From the NCBI RefSeq assembly GCF_036417845.1, contig NC_089978.1, positions 35,518,682 to 35,582,681 of the forward strand: a stretch of 64,000 nt of DNA, written 5' to 3'. Made by a program: the position numbers and the translations under genes. The notes beneath the pieces were generated by a model. It was not told the origin of the DNA, did not search any database, and saw only the letters and a list, made by a program, of their open reading frames with translations. Source of the DNA: Apteryx mantelli. Its lineage: Eukaryota > Chordata > Aves > Apterygiformes > Apterygidae. Each line of letters opens with the position of its first letter. Within the stretch, counting starts at the first letter, position 1. This document shows, one piece after another, positions 1 through 13,030 of the stretch.

Positions 1-276
1 AAAATGATAAGTCATTTTTTACTCTAACTGCATCTTCAACTAGATTCTCAAAAACAGTTTCCAGTATAGTAAAAACAATTTTTGGCATCCATAATTGTAG
101 GCATTTAGAACTGAACCTCCTAACTGAACCCACACTTCATCTCCTTAGGCATCTTCTATGTATTTAATCAAGAGCAGAAATAATGTGACCACAATTTTTG
201 CTTGCAAAGGCCATGCACCTTAAAAATGGGTGTGAATTGTGTGTAAGCAACATGAGATAGATAGCTTTAAAAAAAT

Positions 277-345
277 CACAGAATCGTTGAGATTGGAAGG
301 GACCTCTGGAGCCTCATTAAAAAAAGACCAACAAAGCAAAACAAG
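277..345 (-). mobile_element. CR1 LINE 3' tip
   Basis: The stretch CACAGAATCGTTGAGATTGG followed by AAGGGACCTCTGGAG is the reverse complement of a CR1 3' terminus. Only the last few tens of bases are recognisable; homology fades by about 345. Confidence 0.6.
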
Positions 346-1655
346 TTTTCAAAACCAAATACATACCATACAAGGTCCCTAGGACCTAAAGCCTGCAGCA
401 TCTAATTTGTATGCCCTGGGTTCATGATGTGGCACCTGGGACACCAGGTTTGGTGCTTCAGGGGTCTTAGTCAGTCCACTGAGCTATGAGCTGCCAAAGT
501 GAGCTCACAGCTCATGGTAGCTTGGAGATTAAAGTCTGGGACCAGGATTGTGTCTTCTTATTCAAAGGTTGAGCAGACATAGCCCTGCTCTTCAGTGCGG
601 TGGTTGTCTCCTACCCCTTTCCTGGCGGTTAGGGATCTTTCCCAGGAAGCACAGCCTTGAACTTCTTCATGCTGAGGTGGACCTAGAAGCAAGTCTACCA
701 TATCTTAGACAGTCAGAGCTTTAGCCCATTGCTCAAAGGTGGCTGCTGGCATTTCTCTTTCCTGAATCCCCCTTTCCCTTGTTTCTGAGCTGCTAATTAG
801 CACCCACAGTCAGGAGGAAGATGGGGTCTAAGAGTCACCCCTCTCTCCTGCATGTCTTGTTGTTTGGCTTCACATGCAGCCTCTTGGACACCTTATTCTG
901 AAAAGTAAGACCCATTCCCCTAACAGGATCTTCAGGGCACAATCCAGCGCTGTGAACACTGCTTCCAGAGCCAGCCGGTAGCTTTTAGGCATCGCAGTGG
1001 CTTAGTCCTTTTGCACATCTGAGCCCACCACACTTCTTTTGGATCCATGACTAGGCAGCACTGAGCAGGAGTGCATTAAGAAGGGAAAGCAAGCAGGAAA
1101 TTTTACAGAGAGCAGAGGAGGATACAGGCCAAGGAGAGATGCATTTAGGGCAGGGAGTGAAACCCCATGAAGGTCTGAGGGACCAGAAAGAGAGATATGT
1201 GCAATTATATCCATTACCCATTTAGACCTGTCAAGGCTTAAGCTTTATGTTTGAGACTTACTCATTCAGCTGGCCTCCTGGACCCATGCTGTGCAGCACA
1301 GAGCGCAACAGCAACACAGATTTTCTCTGTCTTTACCTTCACTGACCAGCTCCATCTAGTACAAGAGGGCCAAGGTCTGGGAGAGGCTCTGGCAAGGGGC
1401 AGCAGCAATGGAGTTTGTGTTGCCACTGGACCCCCAGTACCCTCCAGTTTCATGTAGCAGCCACAAATGACATAATGTAGAGTCGAATGGGAAAAATTTG
1501 GAGTCAAAAGCCATGGTAGCCATCTGTCAGGTATTCTGTTTCCGATTCAAATTCAAGTTTTTTAACCTTGGAAAAGGTTGGATGTCAGTGCTAGGTGAAG
1601 TGATTTTTATGTTGATACTGTGAAGAGCTTTGATTTAATAAAATAAAGCATTGAA

Positions 1656-1695
1656 GTTGTTGTTATTATTGTTGTTATTGTTATTATTGTTGCTG
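1656..1695. repeat. Degenerate (GTT/ATT) trinucleotide repeat
   Basis: Mixed GTT and ATT units (TTGTTGTTATTATTGTTGTT and so on), about 40 bp. Confidence 0.9.
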
Positions 1696-2938
1696 CTTGT
1701 ACAGCACACCTTCCAGTTTTACAGGCCTGGAGAAACCTGACAGTTTATATGAGGATTAATGCTGTCATTTGCTATGGTCACCAGCAAACCTTTCATTAAA
1801 TTCATTGCTGCAAGGTAAACTGCATTTCCACATTCTCACTCATTCTATGGCTGCAGCAAGCTGTGAAGGTAGGACTTGGGATCTGGCTGTTCAAACAGAA
1901 GTGTAGGCAACTGATTCATTGCAATTTGTCTGTCATGTTCTTCTGGGTATTTTTTTTTCTTTTCAGCACGTCAGGATAATTATTAGTGCTCAGCCAGAGA
2001 TGTTTATGTTAACTTTCATGGACCCTCAAGCCAGAACTCTGGTTCTGATCCATCTCTTGTCAATAATTCTTTTTCCTTTTATGTAAGTTAAGCATATTAT
2101 TTAATGACCAGCTGTTAAAGGAAACATATGAGATTGCAACTTCTGGGGGGACAACACAGGGTGAAAATAAAATGGCAACTATGCTGCTTTATAATACTAA
2201 GCAGTTCATTATGCCCATCTGTACTAAAATATTGCCCATTAAAGGCTACAGAAAAGGCCACGCTGCATCAATACCTTGATTTGAGCCTTGTGCCTCTTTC
2301 TCTTACAGTATATAAGTCCTGTCCTAATTTTGTCAGACAGTGTGTCAGTCTAGGAGAGAGTATACAATTAAGAATGGTAAAAGTACAAATAAACAGTGCC
2401 ATCTTTTGGGCACTGCGTAAACTCCACATTTATTAAACTGCAGGTATATATAACTAACAAATGATGTATAGGAATACACATACACACTTGTCTGTGCAAT
2501 AGGTGATTTTAGGATATTAGCTTTACTGTCTCTTCAGAGGTAGCCATAGGGACTCAAAGTCTAAAAGTCCCCATCCAGGGCTCTGCAGCTCAGCACTTTT
2601 GCGCTGTGGCACACTGGGGTCCTGTGGCATGAGGTACAGAACGATGTCCGTTTCTGAGGATGCCCATGGCACCTCCCAGGTGAACATAAGCTCTGTGAGG
2701 AAGCAGATGGATGACTGGGTATCCCATGAGAATTTTTGTGTGTTGAAATACAAGGACTATCAGAATAATGTGGAAATACAGTGTTTTCATTTCTGGGTAG
2801 GCAGGAGAACAGCTATGTTTTATAGATACCAACACGAGGTCTGACTGGATTACTTGTACCATCAGACTGCTAACCTCTGGGGTAGCTTTCCTAATAAAGT
2901 ACTGTGGGTATCTGTGTGTCCCTGAATGATACAGGCTT

Positions 2939-2956
2939 ACCCACCCACCCACCCCC
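2939..2956. repeat. Short (ACCC)n repeat
   Basis: Four ACCC-type units ending in a C run; a minor simple repeat. Confidence 0.85.
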
Positions 2957-4969
2957 GACCCACATTTCCATCACTGCGGGATGATTATTACAACAGTTTG
3001 CAATTGCAGGCAGAAGGCAGGTCTTGAATGAGCGCCAGCCCCATCAAAATGTGGCAACCAGTCTGCGAAACCATAACCATCACCACCCCTCTGCTCCAGG
3101 CACTGCCTTGATGCTTTCTGAATGTTACAACAAATCCACATAGTTTGAAAGGGCCTGTGCCAATAACGCCAACAGATTTTCAGGTGTGTTTACACATCCA
3201 GTGCTCACTCAAAAAGGAGTTGAGTGCTAAAAATTCCTTTGAGGATCTGATCCTACCTTGAAAGGAGACTGAATATTCAGTCATGCTTTACCAAAATGGT
3301 ACCCACAGAAAGAGTTTATACAAGGTTAAGAGCTAATTACAGGGTGTTAGAAATATATTACACTTACCAATAATACGTGAATTATAGCAGTCATCACCAT
3401 AGTGGACAACATTATGGCTGGGTGTAACAAGCAATCAACTCCAGGACCATAACGGGTGACTAAACAGTTCTTGAAACATCCAGGCACAAACTGGCCAGGA
3501 AGGGACTGTCTAAGGAGATATTACCCCAGGTAGCACCAATCTGTCTGCTTCCAGGTAAATGCATAACAATAGTTTGTACCTGAGTTACATAGTGTGTATG
3601 TACCTCTCCTCCCCAGCTTTAATCAAGGTTTTGTCTGGTCCCGAATAACATAAACTTTCAGAGACTTAACATTCAGTGATCCTTCATAACTTGAGTCCAC
3701 TATGAAGACCAGAAGGCGAAACCTTGGCAATTCCCTCACCGGTCTCACTCCCTGGAGACACAGCATTAATCCCACAGAGATGTGCAGGCACTGGCATGCA
3801 CAGGGGTCCTACCCTGGGCTATACCAGGGGAAGTGCTGACAGTAAGGCCAAACATTCTGAAATTGAAGACTCAAAACTTGAGTAAATGAGGCAGGAACAG
3901 CAGAAATAAAGACAGACAGACAAAGCCTGAACCCCAGAGGCAGGAGAAACCAAAACATCTTCTTTTGAAGTTGTTGTGGCTCAAATTTTTAAAGATCTTT
4001 AGGCTCCTAAATCTTGAGAAATCAAGAGGCTATCTTTGAGGTTCAGCTGTCCAACACCTAGGTTTCTGTGACCGATGCATTCCTGTGCATCCGCTCTCTC
4101 TGTGCTCTCCTTTTTCCTACATAGCTCTGTGGTGATAAGGCAGTGGGTATATATTTCTCTGTTACATTTCTAGATAAAGGTACCACTCCTTAACAACACT
4201 CTTCTAGGAAGATCAACATGGAAAGAAATATTCCAGGGAAAGGGGAACTAGACTATAATGCACAAGGACTTGGACAGGGGTCCAAAACTAACCCCTCCAA
4301 TTTTGACATCTCTAGATTTTCACTGTGATTATTACCTGAGATGTGACCTGGGTGATGCTTCTCTTTTCAGATTACTGAGGACTCCTTAGCTTTCTCCAAG
4401 TAATAGGGTTCTGCTCTGGATTTTTCTTCTTACAGTTCCCAGCTGCTGAATTTGTTAATATTTCCCCAAGGATGCACAGAAATTTGAAGTCTGATGTGCT
4501 GTCTTTATTTCTGTAAATTGATATGCCCCATTCATTTACTCAGAAGAGTTTGGCAGCAGTAGCAGCAGCCCAGTTGTGCATGGCACACACTGCACAATGC
4601 AAAGAGATCAGCATACAGATATGTCTACTCCACTTAGCAAGCATATCGTTTGCTGCTTTGCAAACAGTGAAAGGCTTGATTATATTCAGGTTCACTGTGT
4701 TTGCCAACCTGGCTGGAGGTCATAATTGGTAGAATCAGAATTCATTAGAACTGAAGTGTACATTCAAAAATAAACCTTTATCTCTTTCACCTACAGACTC
4801 TTCACATGTGTTACATGCATCATTTCTGTGCACTGAGTCTTTTATTTCAATTGTTCCTTAATAATAAACACTGTATCCAGTTACTTTCCAGTAACAAGAA
4901 GACATTGTTTGATACTGATACACTCAGATACACTTTCAGGTTGCTCTCATCTGTGTGATTCTTACGCGG

Positions 4970-5455
4970 AAGGGTCAGGATCAGAAAGGGGGATGCCACA
5001 ATGGGCATCTGCTATGGACTGTCTGGTCAAGAAGAGGAAGGAGATGCCTTTTTTAAACTGGAAGAAGTCTTCTGATCTCAGGCCCTGGTTCTCATGGGGG
5101 ATTTTAACCACTCCAGTGTCTGCTGAAAGGGCAGCCTGGTGGGCTTCAAGCAAGCCAGCAGATTTCTGGAGTGTGTCAAGGACAATTTTTTGACGCAGGT
5201 ACTGGACAGGTCAGCTAGGGAGGTACTCTACCAACTCTGTAACTCACAGATAATGAAGGACTGATCAGGGATGCGATAGCCAACAGCAGCCTTGGCTGCA
5301 GTGACCATGAGGTGGTAGAGTTTAAGATCCTGAGGGAAGTGAGGAGGACAACTAGTGTAAAAATTACCTTGAACTTCAGGAGAGTGACTTCAATTTTTTC
5401 AGGGAACTGCTGGCAGGCTCCCATGGGAGACTGTGTGGGAGAGAAACAGCTTGGA
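4970..5455 (+). mobile_element. CR1 LINE internal fragment (ORF2 endonuclease part)
   Basis: The plus strand carries a decayed CR1 coding stretch: CCTGGTTCTCATGGGGGATT (5083-5102), then TTCTGGAGTGTGTCAAGGAC, TGACGCAGGTACTGGACAGG and GCAGTGACCATGAGGTGGTA. These match the C-terminal endonuclease section of CR1 ORF2 (GDFN followed by the SDH region). Frameshifts scatter the homology across frames, so no functional protein remains. Confidence 0.7.
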
Positions 5456-6174
5456 CAGTCATGACTCTCTGGACTTCTGCATCCTGCCCCGCACAGGATT
5501 TATTGCTTCACAGCTGCTTATGTCAGCCTTTCACAAGTAACGCAGAGCTAGCTGGTATTATTTTAGTGGGAAAATAACACCTTCCTCACAAAAAGGCAAT
5601 TTTCCATGAGAAAATTTTCAATTTTGCTCAAAAACATTTTGATTTTCTGTCAGGCAAATTGAGCTGACAGGAGCCCAGCTGCTAACTTGGAAAGCTCTGT
5701 CAGCTGCATTTCGTCATGGCAAAAAGTCAAATCGACCAACGCCTGCCAAGGGGGAAGCTAAAGGCCACATTCAGCCTCTTTGGCTTTCAGCCTGCTGTTG
5801 TCTCCCTCGCTCTTGAGCGTTCAGCAGGGAAGAGTGAGCTCCTCAGCCCTCTGCCTCACTCTGGGGAGTGGGGTGCTCTGCTCAACATGTCTCTGGCCAG
5901 TGGGGTGGGAGAGGAAGCTGGGCAGCCACAGCTGCGACTGCTGGAGCCAAACCAGCTGGCAACCACCAGCCGATTTCACCTAGTACCTGCTACCAAGAGC
6001 CTACAGGTGGGTAGCCAGAAACCTCCCTCCAGGATTGCTTTGATACTTGACATTCCTTTTGCATTTTTCACCTCTGCTCAGCATAGGTCTTTTCTAAATG
6101 CAAAAACTTTCCCTGCAAGGAATCACCAGCCTCCAGAAGAGAATGGCCACAAGTTGCTTCTGCTGAGTCCTTCA

Positions 6175-6340
6175 GGCCATGTCTACCCTGCTAAAATAAA
6201 AAGGCCCGTGGGTGAGTCCAAGGCCAAGTCCACAGACAGGCTCCCAGCCATCCTGTTGAGAGCAGGGTCATTCGGTGCGAGCCAGCTTCAACGGCACAAA
6301 CCTGGGCCACAGCTACACAGCACACATAACAGGGGAGCCT
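6175..6340. repeat. Possible hairpin-type sauropsid DNA-transposon remnant
   Basis: GGCCATGTCTACCCTGCTAA at the left recalls the end of short non-autonomous DNA transposons common in sauropsids, and a CACAGCTACACAGCAC stretch at the right could be the opposite end. The pairing is poor and the call is tentative. Confidence 0.25.
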
Positions 6341-8379
6341 GTGCTCAAACGTGTTTCCTGCTCTTCTTTTATTTAGCAGCACAACTATACCCATCAGCAC
6401 TGTGTGGGGATCAGGCTGTTTCAAAAGCCCTTGCTGCAGACTGCTCCAAGATACCCACTGTGGCCTGGCCAGGTGGATCTTGCAGCATCCTCTGAGTTCT
6501 CCCTGCTCCTATTGCCACCGGTGGAGGCAATGTCTCCCTCTGGGCTCACATTTTCTGGTGAGTTCATTAGCAATTTGGCTTCCCCTACTCTCAGTAACTC
6601 CATTGTGCTATTTAGGGAACTGTTTGACCCTTTAGGAAGGCTTCTGCAGGTTGGCCCCAGAAATCAGTGATTTCTCAGTGATACTGCAAGCTGTGCTCGC
6701 GGGGAGCAGACAGATCCAGGTGGGTATCTCTGGGGCGCATTCAAGTCTCCTAACTGAAACTGTCTAAAAATTTGGCATATAATGGTTAATGCTAAGCCTC
6801 CATGAGCCATGGAGATGGACAACTCCACAACAACCTTCCTCCCACCTGTCCCACCGTCCTCTTTTACAGGGGGTTCAGTCCCCATCCAGAGACATCTGCT
6901 GTCTCCACTGACTGTTTGGAGAGCCTGGATGACTATTTAGACTTACAAGCTTAATTTAGATGGCTGAAACAGAAGTGTCTTCAATACTAACTTTGCGCCA
7001 TGTAACACTTCTTACTCTGATGTGAGTTAAAATATGAGTCCCTCCTTTTAGAGGGACAGTCTAAGGCCTATTTTCCCCTTCATTCTCAAGTGCACATCTC
7101 TTACCTCTTCTGGTCTTGTTTATACCTTTACATGGGATTTAAACAATGTCTCAGAAACCTAATCCTCATGTAACTGGCATTTGAAAAGCCAATGACTATT
7201 GTGCCCTACTGATTGATAGGTGTTAATTTTATCTCATCAGTTAATGTTAAGGTTTCTCTAACATCTGTAATGTTTAAACATTTATTAAGGGATGTGTTTT
7301 ATCAGACAGCAGAAGAACTTGCTTGGACACTATTCATGCTGTTGTGATTCCAGGGAACCACAATGAACATTTAGCTCAGAAGTCAAAGTTTTCATTTGCA
7401 AGGATATTTGTAAATATATGTAGGTGCCTCCATGTATATATATGTATATTTCATCATTACTCTAGTCCTTAATTTACATTGACACTTGTGAATTTCAGCT
7501 CCTAGATGAAAGCTGAAAGTGACATTTGGGAGAAATAACCCACAGGTATTAAAGTATGGTGTATGTCTACACCAATACAATGAGAATTTAAATGAGTAAC
7601 AGCTCATTACAATCGAGCTAATTTCAAGGACTGGAAGGTAGGTGATGAATTGTAGTGTGTGTTGAGGTTATACCAGATAATAACATCATCTGAAATTTTA
7701 CCTGATAACTCGTTTCCTGCCTCAGATTTTTATTATGCATTTCAAATGAAGAGGAAATTCTAGGTAGTGTAGCTATCTTGCTGTGTTATAGGTCTCCAAT
7801 CTGCCAATGTCTGGTTTCTAGCGCAGTTTTAGTGTTGCAGACTTTGGCTCATAGTGTGATAAACAGCGTACGTCCTGCTTAATGCAGATATTTCCTTTAG
7901 TTCTGCAACTGGGGCCAAAACAGATACTGCAAGTATCTCAATATCCATCACACTGTTTGGCAAGAGGCAGCTGCCAATGCACTAAGAACAAGTGAAAGTC
8001 CCTAAATCTGGGCCCATTATGACACAAAAAGTTTGGGGATTTTTGTGTGTTTTGGGATGGAGAGGAGATCTGTAGGAAACAGAAGTCTGCTGGGATCTTG
8101 GAGGCATTTAGCTTTTGGGAATTTAGCTCCCATCTCAGTGGGAGGCAGGGTCCTCCCGGGGACAGTCACTGGAGGAGCAGGGCTGACATCTCGCTAATCA
8201 TGGGGACAGAGGGAGCCTGGGGAGACCCGTGTCCTTTCTACTTGTCTGAAACAGTGCGCTAATGCTGGGGGAGCAGAGGGGAGGATGAGGACCTCCGTGT
8301 ACCATGGAGGGATGGGTGCTGTCCTGTCTGTCTTGCAAAGAGGGAATGCTTTCCAGTGCATAGATAAAGAGGTCAAAAA

Positions 8380-8580
8380 AAGCTCTGTCTCATCTACTGG
8401 CCCACTGGGGCAAGTTACTTCAGCTTCATGTAAAACAGTTCATCATTAACCACACTTACTATGGCAATGCCAAAGGACTAACCCAGGACCTTGTCAGACT
8501 AGGGGCTGCACAGACATAGGGAAGCAGACAGTCTCTATCTTAAAGAGTTTGTACCCAAAATGGGGGTTGGGATGGTCAGG
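8380..8580. repeat. Possible MIR-like or other ancient repeat remnants
   Basis: GGGGCAAGTTACTTCAGCTTC followed by TGTAAAACAGTTCATC recalls a MIR-type 3' region. GACTAGGGGCTGCACAGACA with TCTATCTTAAAGAGTTTGTA recalls another widespread old vertebrate repeat. Both are weak, short matches from memory. Confidence 0.3.
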
Positions 8581-11500
8581 TAGGACACACGGCAGATCCA
8601 AAACCATCACCACAGCAAAGACCTTGTCAGTGCCAAATGGATGCAGGGCTTCTGCAGGATGGGAAAGGGGTGGCCGTGGGACAGGCAAGCTAAGAAAGAG
8701 GGAGGGAAGAGGGACAGAGGTGAGCTGAGGTGAAGCGACAGGGCGGCAGAGATGCTGCAAGGAGCAGGACGTGAGCAAACAGACTGTCAGCTCAGGAAAA
8801 GAAAATGAAGGCGGCAAAAGTCCCTGGCGTGCTTTCTGCAGCTTCCCAGCCACAGGGTTTCCCCAGGACCCCAAGCAGAGGCAAGACATGTGTTGCCATG
8901 CAAGTCAGGGAGGAATTCAAGTTGAGGAGTCCCCCCACACTGGTCTGGGGTGGGAAGGCAACACTGTTACAAGAAAATGTGGCTCCACCAGATCCTGTTT
9001 TATCCCTCTCCAACAGCCATCCCAGCATTGCTGGTCTTCCATTAGAGATAGCGGTCTGGACGCTCCCCTTCCTCAGAGCAGACAGGAAGATCTGGTGGAG
9101 AAAACCTTAGCCTGGGTGTTTTTGAGCCAGTTAAGGGATTTCAGTGCCCAGCTCTCATCAGAATTAGCAGCTAAACCCTTGAGTTCAGCTTCAAAAATCT
9201 CAGCCTGATTATTCATTGAAATCATTATTCTGTATTCAGATACATTTGTCTAGGCATATTATTTATGTTCCTAAATTATTAATGTCCCAGTTATTGTTTG
9301 TTATGACACCAAGACAGGACACAATAGGAATGTTAAGAAGAAACAGCAAATATCAACCCCATCTTTCACACAAATCAATACTCACAGGAATTAACACAGA
9401 GATGTCAAAGTATCAGAAGAGTAAGTTTTGGTCAATTAATTCCTTGGACGTGGTGGGTATCTGAGGCTACTTTTCCCATTAGTGAGTATAAAGAATCTAT
9501 TGAGTATTCAAGTTTTTGATGAATAATTTCCAAGAGCTGCTGTCTTTCTTACTTTGCAAGGTATTGTGAGGATTACTAATGTTTAAGGTGATTTGTTAAT
9601 GATTTTCTAAATTTTTAAGTTTCAAGTTCTAAATTTCTTCTCTGAGCCCTGCAAACCTAAGTGCCTTCTGAGTTTGGCTCAGCAAACCTCCCCCTTACTT
9701 ATGTAATTTATAGGAATGGACCTAGAAAAGTCTGTTGAATGTTCCCGTTCACAGAACTTTAAATGATTCAGTAGCAGCTTAAACCACACACAGCATCAAT
9801 GTTTGCGCCATCAATTATTTTGAAAGGGAAATACATTTCCATTTTCATGAGACGGAGGAAGATAAAGTGATGTTTTATGAACTTCCTTTTATATGTCAAG
9901 CTGGCTTGGTCGATTTTTTGGATAGCACTAAATCATTGTTGGGGCTTTTCCAGGAAATGATAATTTACAAGCTTTTGAAACTTATACTCCCCCTCTTCAC
10001 TAGTCAGAAAGTATGACCTAGTTTAAGTTACAGCTTGAAAATGTGACCTAGTTTTAAAGATAGCCTGGGCCTGTTGTGCTCAGCTCAGCACTGTAAAATT
10101 TGGAAATCTCCTCTTGATAAAAAGTGAGCTGGACTGTCCCCTTGGATCATTGTTCCTTGTTAACAGGCCACTGAAAAAAGTAACAGTATTGCCTAATTTA
10201 GAAAGCTGAGGACAAAAAAATTTCAGAGCCCTTGAACTCCTCAACTCAAGTTCTCAGAAATACTTTGCCACCCAGCCCCACCGACTGAAAAAGACCTTGG
10301 CTGGGGGGCTCTTCTGCAAATCACTGACAAAGGCCGGTCATCTGAAGACCAATCCAGTGCTGAAGGCATGGCTGGGTTGCCACGCGGTTCAGGAGCTCAG
10401 GCACAACAGCTGGTGCTGCCAACAAAGGAACAATGTGGGAAAAACACGGAGGAATCACGGGGACAGCACAGCTGCCCTTTTTTTCCTTCTCACACAAATA
10501 CTGTGCAATTATGGAGGAAAATGTTCCATGCTTGTCGCATCTCCTGCTTTATGGCTGAGTGTTGAGCACCTCCAGATACTGAGTAAATGCAACTGTGTTT
10601 CATAAGGAGCCTGGTCTTATTCATCTGTTTGGCGTTGTTTTGGTACAGCAGCAGGGTTGATCCCCTTGGGGCAGAGAGCACCAGCGCACTTTCTGTCTGA
10701 ATCTCTACCCGGATTAGGCAGGAGTCATTCAGATGAGAGTGGTTCTGACCATGTGTAAAGGCAGAAAAGTTTGCATCCTTAAAGGCAAAGACAGATGGTG
10801 GCAGTAGGCACTTCTACACCACAGTTTTCTAGTGGGTTTTCTGGACTACGTTTTTCCTCTTTAATGCTTTGATTCTATTGGAGTACATCACAACTCTAGT
10901 AAAAGCACCAAAACCCTAATGAATGTGTCCTGGAGCAACTCCTGTCTGCAGAGATCTGCGCATGCTCTCCTACCACTTTTCCAGACTTTTCACTGCATTA
11001 GATAAGGTTCTTCCTTAAACATTAGAAATAACTGGGAACGATGTTCATCATCATATCCACAGAGATGAACAAGAAGAGGAATACTATCAGAGAGTAAAGT
11101 TTTCTACTGCTTAAGCAAAGAAACTGGTGTAACTAAAACAAAGGTTCCTCTATGGGTCAAGTTATCCATGATCATGTCCATCAGATTAGTGGCTTTGGAG
11201 TGATGAGCCACCCATCTAATGAGCGGCTCACTTCCATAGCAGAAGAGACACCAAAACGTACTGCACTAAAATTTAGGAGCAATGCAAAACTTGAGCTTTC
11301 AGGGGCATATTACTAAATGGCACAAGCTGAATTAATTATCCCCCTAATAAAAAAAAAAAGCCCTGCAAACACAACTGTAGGAGGAAGTCACAGTGATGGA
11401 TATATAACTTCTCTTTTGCACATAAATAGGAATGGATTTGGTGAACATGGCATTGCAAGGGTTACTTGCACCACCCAAATCTAGGTCGCACACAAGAAAT

Positions 11501-12984
11501 TCAAAGAAAACTTCTGCGTTCACCAATACATTTTTAGCAAGTACCACACTTCCGAGTATTCAGGAGTCACGATAATATGAGAAATACTAGTATTTTGTTC
11601 AGCCAGGCCTTTTCTCACTTTAAAATCAGAGCTGGGGTGAACTTTTGGGTAAAGGTTATATAGTGTGAAACAAACAAGGTTTTGGTCTAGCCCAAAGCTG
11701 GCTGCCTGTTTTCATGGTTGAAGCAGCATTACGCTCACTGTCACCTTCAGTCCTATTTTACTCTCTGTGAGAACCCGACTGGTGTGTGCTAGTCTTGATG
11801 TTCAACCCAAACTACTGACTCCAACAAACAACCACGATGAAAGATAGTTCGTCAGTAACCATTGGGCAGCATCGCTATAATTACTTCAAGAGGAGGAGCT
11901 GGTATTAAACCCATGGTACATTCTTGGTGTAGGTCCTTATTTTAGTGGCTCTTACAGTCTGTTATTTTTTCCTCCCTCTAACGGCCAAGAGGGAGAGGAG
12001 ATCCTGCCCTGGCAGCAGGAGCTCGCTCCAGCAGACTCTTTGGTAACTGGCCCATTCCCATTGTTGATTCAGACTGTCTCGTGTTGGGAGCAAACCCACA
12101 TTCATATACTTTTTTTTTTTTCTGTAAGAACTTAAGTTACTTTTCATTGAATGTGTCTCCAGGCCATACTGGTCATAAAGGCCATCTGTGCTCTCAGGCA
12201 TTTGGCTGACAAGCAGAGGACAACAGATGCTGACTGGAGTCCCTCTCTGCTTTATGTCTTTCAATTTTATGAGCGTCATTGATATCTGAGCAAAATCCAA
12301 CAAAAATAAAACCAAAAACCCTCCTTACCACTAAGGCAGAATTTCTGCCTGGGTCCTATTTTATACATGTTGCACAAGCACATTTGATGAGACAATGTGA
12401 AACCCACTGGAAAACCAGGTGTGTCACATCCCTGCTCCTTCGCTAGACTATGGCCTCAAAGCTAGGATGAAGCAACTACATGCCCTTACCAGTGACCTAT
12501 AACTTGCTGCCAGTCAGGGATGCTGACAAGAGATGAGTCATTTTGTACACATGCCCATTTTGTGAGCAAATACAGCTTTTCCACTGTGATCACCTATTTA
12601 TTTGTTGTTGATGCTACAAAGTCGTTTGGTATTATCCCTTCAGCACAGGCCCAGAAGTCCCAGAACAAGTTATAAGGTTCCCTCATGGCAAATCTTACGA
12701 GAGATACAGAGATTGAATATGTCACAGACTAACAAATATTATAGGGCATGGCCAGTATTACTCCCAGTTACTTCTGTACTATATGTACCACATCAGAAAT
12801 TGATACAACTAGTGGATCTTCTGTAGAAGAAACATTACTTGGATTGTCCCTGTGTTTTTTTTAAGTCAGTTTAAAATGACACAGAGTGACAAATACCAGT
12901 ATGAACTAAAATAGCCACCTACCCAAAAAAGCTTAAAAACTGTCATATATAAAACAATCTGTAACAGCGATCTTATTGATGTCA

Positions 12985-13030
12985 GCAGGAAAACTTCCAC
13001 TGATTTCAAAGTGAGAAGCTGAGCCCTTTC
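12985..13030 (-). repeat. Possible fragment of a sauropsid interspersed repeat
   Basis: AACTTCCACTGATTTCAAAG with AGAAGCTGAGCCC nearby resembles the reverse complement of a phrase (GGGCCTGATCC, then CATTGAAGTCAATG) that recurs in sauropsid genomes. A plus-strand relative lies at 55466-55505. Confidence 0.3.

Larger units (their letters stand above)
346..4969. other. Intergenic DNA, no gene recognised
   Basis: Only short, compositionally ordinary open frames occur here. Apart from the simple repeats listed, I see no RNA gene, exon or mobile element that I can name. The neighbours known from other vertebrates on this side of TNFSF11 (FAM216B, EPSTI1) were looked for and not found. Confidence 0.6.
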
